NCBI RefSeq assembly: GCF_900182905.1
Contig: NZ_FXUF01000002.1
Span: 124,001 to 188,000, forward strand
Direction: 5' to 3'
Source: Anoxynatronum buryatiense
Lineage (GTDB): Bacteria; Bacillota; Clostridia; Peptostreptococcales; Tindalliaceae
DNA: 64,000 nucleotides
Made by a program: the position numbers and the translations under genes
The notes under the pieces: model-generated
Told to the model about the DNA's origin: nothing
Databases searched by the model: none
The model's input: the letters and a program-made list of their open reading frames with translations, nothing else
Part shown: in pieces, positions 17,684 to 25,811 of the stretch
Position numbering within the stretch: position 1 is the stretch's first letter
Layout: each line of letters begins with the position of its first letter

Positions 17684-18394
17684 GTGAAAAAACAGCTCCT
17701 TGTGGTGGATGATGAACCGAATATCATTGAACTGATCCGCATGAATCTGGGCAAGAGTGGTTTTGAAATTTTGCCTGCCTACACCGGCGAAGAGGCGGTG
17801 CTAATGGCCGGAAAAGAACTACCTGACCTGATTCTGCTGGATATCATGCTGCCGGACATTGATGGTTTGGAGGTGCTGCGTCAATTGCGAACAGATGCCG
17901 TTACCGCCGGTATTCCCATCATCATGCTGACAGCTCGAAGTGAGGAAACAGATAAAGTCATTGGCCTGGGTATGGGAGCAGATGATTATGTCACAAAACC
18001 ATTTGGTATGCGAGAGCTGGAAGCACGGGTACGAAATGCCCTGCGCCGAAGCCAGAGCCCCTGGCCGCCATTGACAGCTCCGATCAGACAGCTGCAAATT
18101 GATAACCTGATGATAGATCCCGACAGGCATCAGGTGACATATCAGGGAGAAGTCGTTGACCTGACACCCAGCGAGTTCGCCATTTTGCTGAGACTGGCAG
18201 AAAAACCACGGCAGGTGCATTCTCGCCAAGATCTGATGAATGCACTCCCGGGAGACCCTCGCAGTCAAGATGTCAGAATAGTGGATGTGCACGTTCGAAA
18301 CATCAGAAAGAAGCTGGGTGAAACCAATGATAATTCCCGTTATATTGAAACCATTCGAGGGACGGGATATCGGATCGGTCAGGTACCTTCATGA
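17684..18394 (+). CDS. phoP: PhoP/PhoB-type response regulator (OmpR family)
   Basis: 236-aa cytoplasmic transcription factor. The receiver domain (residues 1-120) has the acidic pair DDE near residue 10, phospho-acceptor Asp53 (LLDIMLPDIDG), Thr in LTARSE and Lys in VTKPFG. The C-terminal OmpR-type winged helix spans about 145-236 (DLTPSEFAILLRL, RIVDVHVRNIRKKLGE, IRGTGYRI). The GTG at 17684 is 6 nt after GGAGGG, a better start than TTG 17645 or ATG 17654. It overlaps the kinase gene by 4 bp (ATGA). Pho-box-like repeats stand before the next operon. The Pho assignment rests on similarity to PhoP/PhoR pairs and on those boxes. Confidence 0.85.
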   Translation: MKKQLLVVDDEPNIIELIRMNLGKSGFEILPAYTGEEAVLMAGKELPDLILLDIMLPDIDGLEVLRQLRTDAVTAGIPIIMLTARSEETDKVIGLGMGADDYVTKPFGMRELEARVRNALRRSQSPWPPLTAPIRQLQIDNLMIDPDRHQVTYQGEVVDLTPSEFAILLRLAEKPRQVHSRQDLMNALPGDPRSQDVRIVDVHVRNIRKKLGETNDNSRYIETIRGTGYRIGQVPS

Positions 18395-20187
18395 AACGAA
18401 AAATAGTAACAAGTTATATTCTCATTTTGCTGGTTGGAACGCTCACAACCGGTATTTTTTCGTTCAGCTTCCTTCGAAACAGCTACTTTGCCAACATGGA
18501 GGAAAAACTGCTCAGTTATGGACAGCTGATTACAGACAGCCTGCTCATGGAAGAAGAGAGTGGTGATCTTCGTAACTTTTTCTGGTTGACACAAAAATTT
18601 GCCCAGCGGACACGTGTCCGGGTCACCTTGCTGGATGAAAGCGGAAAGGTGCTGGCCGACTCGGCTGACAACAGTATCATTTTCATCAATCAACAGATGC
18701 AGCCTGAAGTACAGCTGGCCATGCGGGGCGAAATCAGGAGTATCCAGCGAACGGATGACACCACCGGTGTGAACAGCATGTTTTTGGCGCTTCCCCCTGT
18801 TCATCTGCAGGGCCAGCAAATGATTATTCGACTGTCGGATCCCATTGAAGACTATATGCAGGAAAACCTGGTGTTCATGAAATACGTTTTCATGTCCATC
18901 CTGCTGGGGCTGATCATCGCCATGATCGTTGGGCTTTGGAATGTGGGAAAAATTACGGGACCCATCCATGTGCTCAGTGAAGCCGCAAGTCAGCTGGCAT
19001 CTGCCAAGTTCTCGACGCGCATCCACATACGAACCCGTGATGAACTGGAAGAGTTGGCAGGCACGTTTAATCATATGGCAGAACGTCTGGAAACAATGAT
19101 TTCGCAAATTCAGGCGAAAAACATTCAACTGGATGCCATGCTTTCGGGAATGACAGATGGTGTTATGGCGGTTGATGCATCTGGTAGTCTGCTGATGATG
19201 AACCGGGAGCTACAGCGCTTGCTGCCGTCAAAAATGAACCTTACGATAGGCAGCCACTATCAGGAAACGCTTGGCGAACTTCCTGAGCTGGCGCATCTAA
19301 TTGATGAAACCATTGTTCATCAACAGGCGCTGGAAGAAGAAGTTCAGTTCGAACAACAGCACCAGCCAAGAGTACTGCGCATTAAATCCTCACTGATGCG
19401 GGATCCGGGACGGAATCAGCAAATCATCGGTGTCTTTCTTCTGGTACAGGATATGACTGAAATCAGGAAACTGGAAAACCTTCGCAATGATTTTGTTGCC
19501 AATGTGACCCATGAACTGCGGACGCCGTTAACACTTATCAGTGGTTTTGTCGAAACCCTGCAACAGGACCATGAGCTGGACGAAGATGAACAAAAAACGG
19601 CACTGTCCATCATCGAACTGGAGACAGAGCGGTTAAAGAGACTCATTAATGACGTGCTTACACTATCGGAAATTGAAAACATGCAAGCGGGTGGTGAGAC
19701 TAAAAAATTCAACGCCCTGCTGGAAATTCGAGAGGTAATGGAATGGTTGAACCCACTGGCTCAGGAAAAATCAATAGCGGTAACACTGGAACCGCACGAG
19801 GAGGCTGTTTTAATTGAGGCTAACCCGGGCTGGTTTCGCCAAATGCTGGCAAATCTTCTGGAGAATGCCATCAAGTATACACCTGAGTCAGGCTGGGTAA
19901 CCCTGAAGGTTCAGGTGGCAGATCATGTGTTACACGTCATGATCCAGGACAATGGCATTGGTGTTCCGGATGAAGAAAAAGAACTGATATTTCAGCGATT
20001 CTACAGGGCAAACCGAAACAGAAGCCGTGAGGTGGGAGGAACCGGACTGGGGCTAACCATCGTGCAGCACATTGTCAGCGAAATGAAGGGAACCATTAAG
20101 GTTTCAACACCAGAAAGTGGTGGCAGTCTCTTTTGCGTATGTCTGCCGGGCGTTGTTAATTCTCAGAGCCTGAATGAATCATCGTGA
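18391..20187 (+). CDS. phoR: PhoR-type sensor histidine kinase
   Basis: 598-aa membrane kinase: TM1 (about 5-27), an extracytoplasmic sensor region, TM2 (about 165-190), HAMP, a PAS-like segment (LDAMLSGMTDGVMAVD), then HisKA with phospho-acceptor His374 (FVANVTHELRTPLT). The HATPase domain follows (N box LLENAIKYTP, G1 DNGIGVP, G2 GGTGLGL). This layout is that of PhoR, which responds to phosphate limitation through Pst/PhoU in other Gram-positives. No pst or phoU gene lies in this window. Translation is probably coupled to phoP through the ATGA overlap. It is followed by foldback element copy B and its terminator. Confidence 0.88.
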   Translation: MKRKIVTSYILILLVGTLTTGIFSFSFLRNSYFANMEEKLLSYGQLITDSLLMEEESGDLRNFFWLTQKFAQRTRVRVTLLDESGKVLADSADNSIIFINQQMQPEVQLAMRGEIRSIQRTDDTTGVNSMFLALPPVHLQGQQMIIRLSDPIEDYMQENLVFMKYVFMSILLGLIIAMIVGLWNVGKITGPIHVLSEAASQLASAKFSTRIHIRTRDELEELAGTFNHMAERLETMISQIQAKNIQLDAMLSGMTDGVMAVDASGSLLMMNRELQRLLPSKMNLTIGSHYQETLGELPELAHLIDETIVHQQALEEEVQFEQQHQPRVLRIKSSLMRDPGRNQQIIGVFLLVQDMTEIRKLENLRNDFVANVTHELRTPLTLISGFVETLQQDHELDEDEQKTALSIIELETERLKRLINDVLTLSEIENMQAGGETKKFNALLEIREVMEWLNPLAQEKSIAVTLEPHEEAVLIEANPGWFRQMLANLLENAIKYTPESGWVTLKVQVADHVLHVMIQDNGIGVPDEEKELIFQRFYRANRNRSREVGGTGLGLTIVQHIVSEMKGTIKVSTPESGGSLFCVCLPGVVNSQSLNESS

Positions 20188-20192
20188 TGACT

Positions 20193-20346
20193 GAATCGCT
20201 GCAAAACGATTTGAGGTTGAAAACAAAGGGCGTTGGTCAGGGCAGCTGATTCCAATTCTGACAAGATTTTCAAGGCTGATCTTCACCAAATCCTTTGGCT
20301 TCATCATATTTTGTCTTAAGTCCGGAATCGCCGCAAGGCGATTTTT
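20193..20346 (+). repeat. Terminator-associated foldback element, copy B (short form)
   Basis: The left hairpin (20193-20212, GAATCGC ... CGATTT) and right hairpin (20325-20346, GAATCGC ... GCGATTTTT) match at 17 of 20 positions. Between them is a 112-bp foldback body that aligns with the outer parts of copy A. Shared segments include ACAAAGGGC, TTGG, TGATTCCAAT, TGACAAGATTTTCAAGGCTG, CACCAAATCC and TATTTTGTCTT. It lacks the apical 98-bp insertion of copy A. It lies directly after phoR. Confidence 0.8.
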
Positions 20347-20350
20347 CTTT
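20327..20350 (+). terminator. Terminator of phoPR (right hairpin of copy B)
   Basis: ATCGC-CGCAAG-GCGAT stem followed by a T-rich tail. The left duplicate has weaker pairing and no T run. Confidence 0.65.
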
Positions 20351-20389
20351 TCAAATAAGACTTGCCAAAAAGAAAGGCTCATGGTAACA

Positions 20390-20417
20390 TTAACACAATC
20401 TTAATAAAATCTTAATA
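20390..20417 (+). promoter_or_regulatory. Pho-box-like direct repeats before the Tct operon
   Basis: Three hexamers at exact 11-bp spacing: TTAACA (20390), TTAATA (20401), TTAATA (20412), in AT-rich DNA. This matches the TTAACA-N5 architecture of PhoP/PhoB boxes. A -10-like TATTAA lies at 20441-20446. It is next to phoPR, so phosphate control of the operon is likely. Confidence 0.65.
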
Positions 20418-20525
20418 ATATAAGCAAAAAGTAAATTATTTATTAAGAATACGTTGCCATGGCCTTCTGATGTGTCATTTCTGCCCTTCATCTGGCAGAA
20501 TTACCCAACAGGAAGGAAAATGATC

Positions 20526-21521
20526 ATGAAACAGAAAATGAAAAAAAAGATGCTTATTTCGGGAAGCATATGCTTGTTGCTGTTGCTGATACTCTTCAGC
20601 ACACCCACACAGGAGTTTCTTCAGAGTCTTCAGGGAAAGCGTTATCCTGAGCGCCCCATCGAGCTGATTGTCAGTTTTAAAGAGGGTGGCGGTACAGATA
20701 TCGGTGCCCGTCTTCTGGCTGGCTACCTCTCAAAAGAGTTGGGACAGCCGGTACAGATCCGTAACATCGACGGAAATGACGGTGAAATAGGTTTTGAGCG
20801 ATTGGCAAAAGCAAATCCAGATGGGTACACCATTGGGTTTATCAATCTACCCACATTTATCAGTCTGCCCATTCAGCGGCAAACGAGCTACCAGGTGAAT
20901 GACGTTCGGCCGGTTGCCAATTATGTGATGGATCCGGCGGTATTGGTGGTACGCAGTGACAGTGACTGGGCAACTTTTCAGGATTGGGTGGCCGCCTGCA
21001 TGAGTGAGCCATACAAAATGACGGTTTCCAATAACGGAGTGGCGGCTTCCAACCACATCGCTGCTGCCTATCTGGCACACAAGGCCTTCATCGAGCTGAC
21101 ACATGTCCCGTTTGGCGGAACAGCGGATATGTTAAAAGCACTGGAGGAAGGAATTGTAGATGCATCTGTGGCAAAAGTCAGTGAGGTGGCCCTGGGTGTG
21201 AGGCAAAAAGAACTGCGGGTATTGGCAAGTTTCACTGAAGAGCGTCTGGATTTTCTTCCCGAAACTCCCACATTGAGGGAAATGGGATACGATATCGTTT
21301 TTGGTTCAGCCCGGGCACTGGCTGTACCCAGAGGAACACCTGAAGAAATCGTCTTGCGAATCAGTGAAGCCTTCCGGTTGACTTTTGATGATTCTGAGCA
21401 TCTTGAAGCAGCTCAAGCTGTACAGCTGCCGCTTCTCTACATGGATGAAGAAGGGACTGTCAACTATATGGAAGAACAGGAACGGTACCTGAAAACCATT
21501 ATGCCTCAAATTGGCATGTAA
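20526..21521 (+). CDS. tctC: Tripartite tricarboxylate transporter receptor, membrane-anchored TctC-1
   Basis: 331-aa extracytoplasmic solute-binding protein of the TctC/Bug family. The uncleaved-looking N-terminal hydrophobic anchor (residues 8-26) lacks a lipobox. The mature domain has family landmarks YPERPIELIVSFKEGGGTD (the first beta strand and substrate loop), ANPDGYTIGFINLPTF and PTLREMGYDIVFGSAR. It is closely similar to the next gene, so the two are a tandem duplication. ATG 20526 is 9 nt after GGAAGG. It is first gene of the Tct operon, behind Pho-box-like repeats. The substrate is unknown; carboxylates are usual for the family. Confidence 0.9.
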   Translation: MKQKMKKKMLISGSICLLLLLILFSTPTQEFLQSLQGKRYPERPIELIVSFKEGGGTDIGARLLAGYLSKELGQPVQIRNIDGNDGEIGFERLAKANPDGYTIGFINLPTFISLPIQRQTSYQVNDVRPVANYVMDPAVLVVRSDSDWATFQDWVAACMSEPYKMTVSNNGVAASNHIAAAYLAHKAFIELTHVPFGGTADMLKALEEGIVDASVAKVSEVALGVRQKELRVLASFTEERLDFLPETPTLREMGYDIVFGSARALAVPRGTPEEIVLRISEAFRLTFDDSEHLEAAQAVQLPLLYMDEEGTVNYMEEQERYLKTIMPQIGM

Positions 21522-21606
21522 TCATCTTCAACAGCTCTGTGATCTGCTCTGGCAGTCATACATAGAGGTATTTAATGAAAATGAAGTGATACAAAAGGAG
21601 GAGGAA

Positions 21607-22623
21607 ATGGACATGAGAAAGGCATTTATTTGGGTACTGATGATCTTCATGGTGATTTCACTGGCAGCTTGTGGGTCAAATCAGGAACCGGCAGCAGGAT
21701 CAGCAGGTGAAACAGGTGAGTCGGAAGGATCGGCACTGGATGGATATCCGTCAAAACCGGTTGAAGTGATTGTGGCTTACGCAGCCGGCGGGGGAACAGA
21801 TGTCGGTGCCAGATTGTTGCTTTCTGAAGCAGAAAAGATCCTGGGTCAGCCGATGGTTGTGCTGAACATTGAAGGTGCAGGCGGTGAAATTGGATTTACA
21901 GAGCTGGCAAAAGCCGATCCAGATGGCTATACCATCGGATTTATCAACCTGCCCACCTTTGTCAGTCTGCCCATGGACAGAGAGACTCAGTATGCGGTTG
22001 AAGATGTGCGCCCCATTGTGAATCATGTGTTTGATCCTGGCGTGCTGGTGGTTCGTGGTGACAGCCCCTGGGAAACATTTGAACAGTTTGTTGATTATGT
22101 GAAGGAAAACCCTGGAACCGTTGCGATTTCAAACAATGGAGCAGGGGCATCCAATCATATCGGAGCGGCTCATTTAGAGTATGAAGCAGGCATTGAAGTG
22201 ATTCATGCTCCTTTTGACGGCACTACCAACATGCTGGCCGCACTTCGTGGCAGTCATGTGGATGCAACTGTCGCCAAAATCAGCGAAGTGGCAGATCTGG
22301 TGAATGCCGGTGAACTTAGATTGCTTGCCAGCTATACAGCCAGACGAATCGAAGAATTCCCTGAAGTTCCCACATTGGGTGAGTTTGGATACGAAATTTT
22401 GTTTGGATCAGCCCGTGCACTGGTGGCTCCGGCAGGTGTACCCGATGAAATCATCGATCACCTGGCAGATGTCTTCCATCAGGCAATCGTGAGTGATGAA
22501 CATATGGCAAAAGCCCGTGAAGCCAATCTTCCCATCATGTATATGGGTCCGGATGAACTGAGATATTATATGGTGAACGAAGCTATTTATCTGGAAGAAA
22601 TCAAACCGCTCATAGGGATGTAA
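21607..22623 (+). CDS. tctC: Tripartite tricarboxylate transporter receptor, lipoprotein TctC-2
   Basis: 338-aa lipoprotein: signal peptide ending in lipobox SLAAC (Cys about 22), a short Ser/Gly/Glu linker, then a TctC/Bug domain (YPSKPVEVIVAYAAGGGTD, ADPDGYTIGFINLPTF, PTLGEFGYEILFGSAR). It pairs with TctC-1 upstream; the two share long conserved blocks but use different anchors. The unusually strong site AGGAGGAGG precedes ATG 21607 and ATG 21613. A hairpin with a T run follows at 22652, which would give more receptor than membrane subunits. Confidence 0.92.
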   Translation: MDMRKAFIWVLMIFMVISLAACGSNQEPAAGSAGETGESEGSALDGYPSKPVEVIVAYAAGGGTDVGARLLLSEAEKILGQPMVVLNIEGAGGEIGFTELAKADPDGYTIGFINLPTFVSLPMDRETQYAVEDVRPIVNHVFDPGVLVVRGDSPWETFEQFVDYVKENPGTVAISNNGAGASNHIGAAHLEYEAGIEVIHAPFDGTTNMLAALRGSHVDATVAKISEVADLVNAGELRLLASYTARRIEEFPEVPTLGEFGYEILFGSARALVAPAGVPDEIIDHLADVFHQAIVSDEHMAKAREANLPIMYMGPDELRYYMVNEAIYLEEIKPLIGM

Positions 22624-22651
22624 CAGAAGCATCGAATGCATACTGGAAAAT

Positions 22652-22682
22652 GGGGATGGAAGCAGTTACCATCCCCGTTTTT
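22652..22682 (+). terminator. Intra-operon attenuating terminator between tctC-2 and tctB
   Basis: GGGGATGG ... CCATCCCC, a perfect 8-bp stem followed by GTTTTT, 17 bp before the tctB start. Partial read-through would set receptor:permease stoichiometry. Confidence 0.7.
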
Positions 22683-22699
22683 CGAAAGGAGTGGAGTGG

Positions 22700-23125
22700 A
22701 TGAAAACCTTGGATCAAAAGCTGGGCTGGATCATGGTGATCTTATGTGGTGTCTTTTTTTACCTGACCAGTGGATTATCTGCTGAGGCGGCCCTTTATCC
22801 CCGCTTTGTTCTGGCGATCATGGTCTTATTAACTCTTTTTTTCATCGTAAAAGCCTATCGAACACCGGGAGAGTCGACAAAACTGTTCCCCAAGCTTGAA
22901 AAAAAGCAATTTATCGCTGTACTTTGTGGAAGCATTCTGTACGTCTACCTCCTTCAAATCATCGGATACTTTTCGGCCACGTTCCTGTATTTTGCCGGGA
23001 TCATGTGGACGCTGAAAGTTGACAAACCCCGATTGTTTCTGGTGAGTATCGGGTTTTGTCTGTTCATTTTTATTCTGTTCCAGCACCTGTTGGGTGTTCG
23101 TTTGCCCAAAGGATTGATTTTGTAA
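22700..23125 (+). CDS. tctB: Tripartite tricarboxylate transporter small membrane subunit TctB
   Basis: 141-aa membrane protein with four hydrophobic segments, the size and layout of TctB. It includes EAALYPRFVLAIMVLLTLFF after the first segment and the C-terminal LGVRLPKG, which is typical of the family. ATG 22700 has AAGGAG 8 nt upstream; an in-frame GTG at 22691 overlaps that site. TctB partners TctA in a Na+-coupled secondary transporter that takes substrate from TctC. It lies 16 bp before tctA. Confidence 0.88.
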   Translation: MKTLDQKLGWIMVILCGVFFYLTSGLSAEAALYPRFVLAIMVLLTLFFIVKAYRTPGESTKLFPKLEKKQFIAVLCGSILYVYLLQIIGYFSATFLYFAGIMWTLKVDKPRLFLVSIGFCLFIFILFQHLLGVRLPKGLIL

Positions 23126-23141
23126 AGGGAGGTGAAGCACT

Positions 23142-24647
23142 ATGAACAGTGATGTGTTATACGGTCTGATTAATGCCATGAACTGGATGAATTTGCTGGC
23201 TGCGTTTTTAAGTGTATCGGCTGGTGTTCTGGTGGGTGCGCTGCCCGGATTATCTGCAGCAATGGGTGTTGCCCTGTTGATTCCCGTCACATTTGGAATG
23301 CCGGCAGATACTGCGCTCATTGCTCTGGCAGGTGTGTATTGCGGTGCAATTTACGGAGGCTCCATTTCGGCCATTCTCCTGCATACGCCAGGAACTTCAT
23401 CAGCAGCGGCAACAGCCATTGACGGATATCAAATGACTCTGAAGGGGCAGGCCGGCAAAGCCCTTGGAACTGCCACAATAGCTTCTTTTATTGGCGGTAT
23501 TCTCAGTACCATTGCGCTATATGTGCTGTCACCGCCTCTGGCCAGTCTCGCATTGCGATTTGGCCCTGCTGAATACTTCTGGCTCTCCATCTTTGGTCTC
23601 ACCATTATAGCCGGTGTCAGCTCCAAATCCATCTTAAAGGGACTGCTGTCAGGAGCCATTGGCCTGGCAGTTTCAACCATCGGTATGGATCCGGTTTTAG
23701 GGGTTCCCCGCTTCACTTTTGGCGTACGGTATCTGTTGGATGGTGTTCCCTTTACCTCCGCACTCATCGGGCTCTTTTCCATGTCACAGGTGCTGGTGAT
23801 GGCAGAAAGCAAACTGAAAGTGAAAGAGAAAGCACATGAAATGACAGACCGGGTGATGCTGAGTATGGCAGAAATCAAGCGTATTCTTCCCACCTGTCTG
23901 AGGTCCACCGTGATTGGAACAGTAACAGGAATTCTTCCCGGAGCGGGAGGTACCATTGCTGCATATATGGGCTATAATGAGGCCCGGCGTTTTTCCAAGA
24001 ATAAAGAAGAATTTGGTCATGGCAGCATTGAAGGAATTGCCGGGGCTGAGGCCGCCAATAACGCCGTGACAGGTGGATCATTAATTCCCACACTGACATT
24101 GGGGATTCCCGGGAACAGTGTTACGGCCATTCTTCTGGGGGGGTTGATTATTCAGGGAATGCGTTCAGGGCCAGAGCTTTTCACCTCCCATGCCCGTATT
24201 ACCTATACTTTTTTCGCCGGTTTCATGGTGGTAAACGTCTTTATGTTGCTGGTAGGCCTTTTTGCAGGCAAATATTTTGCGAAAGTGGCTTCGGTTTATG
24301 ACGGGATTCTCATTCCCATCATCTTTGGCCTCAGTGTTATTGGATCTTATTCCATTTACAACCGCCTCTTTGATGTATGGGTGATGCTGATTTTTGGAAT
24401 TGTTGGGTATTTTATAAAGAAGTTTGATTTAAACGCTGCAGCCATTGTGCTGGCACTTATTTTAGGACCCATTGGCGAAGCCGGCTTGCGGCGGGCATTA
24501 ATACTCAGCCGTGGCAGCTACGAAATTTTCTTTCGAAGTACTGTCAGCCTGGTGCTGATTGGAATGAGCCTGCTTTCTCTCTTCTCACCCCTGTTGATGG
24601 AATGGCTGAGCCGGAGTCGGGCTTCAAAACCGAAAGAATCCAGTTAA
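23142..24647 (+). CDS. tctA: Tripartite tricarboxylate transporter large permease TctA
   Basis: 501-aa polytopic membrane permease (about 11-12 segments) that carries the transport path. Family signatures are visible: VGALPGLSAAMGVALLIP near the N terminus, YGGSISAILLHTPGTSSAAAT, and the second repeat GILPGAGGTIAAYMGYNEARRFSK with NNAVTGGSLIPTLTLGIPGNS. GGGAGGTG lies 6 nt before the ATG. It is the last Tct gene, with 59 bp to the MgtC family gene, which may belong to the same transcript. Confidence 0.93.
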   Translation: MNSDVLYGLINAMNWMNLLAAFLSVSAGVLVGALPGLSAAMGVALLIPVTFGMPADTALIALAGVYCGAIYGGSISAILLHTPGTSSAAATAIDGYQMTLKGQAGKALGTATIASFIGGILSTIALYVLSPPLASLALRFGPAEYFWLSIFGLTIIAGVSSKSILKGLLSGAIGLAVSTIGMDPVLGVPRFTFGVRYLLDGVPFTSALIGLFSMSQVLVMAESKLKVKEKAHEMTDRVMLSMAEIKRILPTCLRSTVIGTVTGILPGAGGTIAAYMGYNEARRFSKNKEEFGHGSIEGIAGAEAANNAVTGGSLIPTLTLGIPGNSVTAILLGGLIIQGMRSGPELFTSHARITYTFFAGFMVVNVFMLLVGLFAGKYFAKVASVYDGILIPIIFGLSVIGSYSIYNRLFDVWVMLIFGIVGYFIKKFDLNAAAIVLALILGPIGEAGLRRALILSRGSYEIFFRSTVSLVLIGMSLLSLFSPLLMEWLSRSRASKPKESS

Positions 24648-24706
24648 CAGCGTAGCGTAACATCACACTAAGATTTGAAAAGTTTGGAAGACTGGGAGGT
24701 GAAATC

Positions 24707-25462
24707 ATGGTGTCGACAGCCACATCGGTGGAAATATTGATGCGCTTAATACTTTCGGCTGTGATCGGTGGTTTAATTGGAATGGAGAGAGAGGCAAATA
24801 ACAGACCTGCCGGGTTGCGTACCCATGTGTTGGTCACTCTCGGATCATCGCTGATCATGTTGCTTTCCATGTACGGATTTGATGGGTTGGGAGCCGGCGG
24901 AAAAGGCGGAGACCCAGCCAGGTTGGCAGCCCAGGTGGTCAGTGGTATCGGTTTTTTGGGAGCCGGAACCATTCTGCGCACCGAAAACAAAGTCAGTGGG
25001 CTGACAACTGCCGCCAGTCTCTGGGTCTGCGGCGGTATTGGCCTGGCTATTGGGGGCGGCTATTACCTGGGAGGTCTGGCGACAGCTGCGATTGTGTTAT
25101 TCACACTCAGGAGTCTCGGGTTTGTTGAAAAGAAATTTTTTAAGAAAAAGTATCGCGTATTGATTATTCAGTTCATGGAACGTCCGGGCTTGATTGGAGA
25201 TGTGGGGCATGTGCTGGGAAATAACAGCGTGCTGATCAAAGATATTCGCATTGTTCGGGAAGATGATCAGGATGATGAGGATGAACTGACAGAATCATCG
25301 CTGTCGGAAGTGTATTTCACCGTCAAACTTCCTGGAAAATTCACCAGCAAGCGTTTTTTTGATGATCTGCTGGGCATTTCGGGAGTCGTTTTTGCCCGAT
25401 GGGAGGATGGGAAAAAACGGTATCCACATAACCGAAAGCCTCAGGATCATGATGAAGCATGA
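24707..25462 (+). CDS. MgtC/SapB family membrane protein
   Basis: 251 aa. The N-terminal half is the MgtC membrane domain (RLILSAVIGGLIGMEREANNRPAGLRTHVLVTLGS, then GIGFLGAGTILR and LTTAASLWVCGGIGLA). The C-terminal about 110 residues are a cytoplasmic ACT-like domain, as in longer family members. Some MgtC proteins act in magnesium/phosphate homeostasis and inhibit F-type ATPase; others are uncharacterised. The context after PhoPR and Pho-box-driven Tct genes makes a phosphate or divalent-cation role plausible (inference). GGGAGGTG precedes the ATG; a large terminator follows. Confidence 0.9.
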   Translation: MVSTATSVEILMRLILSAVIGGLIGMEREANNRPAGLRTHVLVTLGSSLIMLLSMYGFDGLGAGGKGGDPARLAAQVVSGIGFLGAGTILRTENKVSGLTTAASLWVCGGIGLAIGGGYYLGGLATAAIVLFTLRSLGFVEKKFFKKKYRVLIIQFMERPGLIGDVGHVLGNNSVLIKDIRIVREDDQDDEDELTESSLSEVYFTVKLPGKFTSKRFFDDLLGISGVVFARWEDGKKRYPHNRKPQDHDEA

Positions 25463-25811
25463 GAAAAACATAAGTGAAATCTGCATAAATAAGGCAACTG
25501 TCTGAACCACTTGCTTCAATACTCTCCTTTGAACAGCGCTTGAAATAATCAATATTTCAAGACTGGAAAAGGAGAGTTTTTTGTGCGAAGGGGAGAGATT
25601 GGTCATCGAAAGCTGTTGATAACTATTGAAAAAAAGCAAGCGCAGCAGGGTGACTCAAAAAAGAAATAAGTGGGTGTATCAGTAAAGGCAAACAAATAAG
25701 TGATAAATGTCCTAAATCATAGTGACAAAATCTGAAAAATGGGAATATAATAGAATGAGAGATAGTTCAGGAAAAATGTCAGGAATGCCCACAAGGAAAG
25801 GAGGCATCATG
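25463..25811. other. Intergenic region before the LRR gene
   Basis: 349 bp holding the terminator at 25521-25582 and an AT-rich stretch near 25660-25760. A GGGAATATAATAG segment at 25741-25753 contains a TATAAT-like -10. No gene is supported apart from the LRR start. Confidence 0.5.
25521..25582 (+). terminator. Terminator after the MgtC family gene
   Basis: ACTCTCCTTT ... AAAGGAGAGT outer stem, inner palindrome CTTGAAATA ... TATTTCAAG, then T6. It closes the tct-mgtC unit. Confidence 0.85.
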
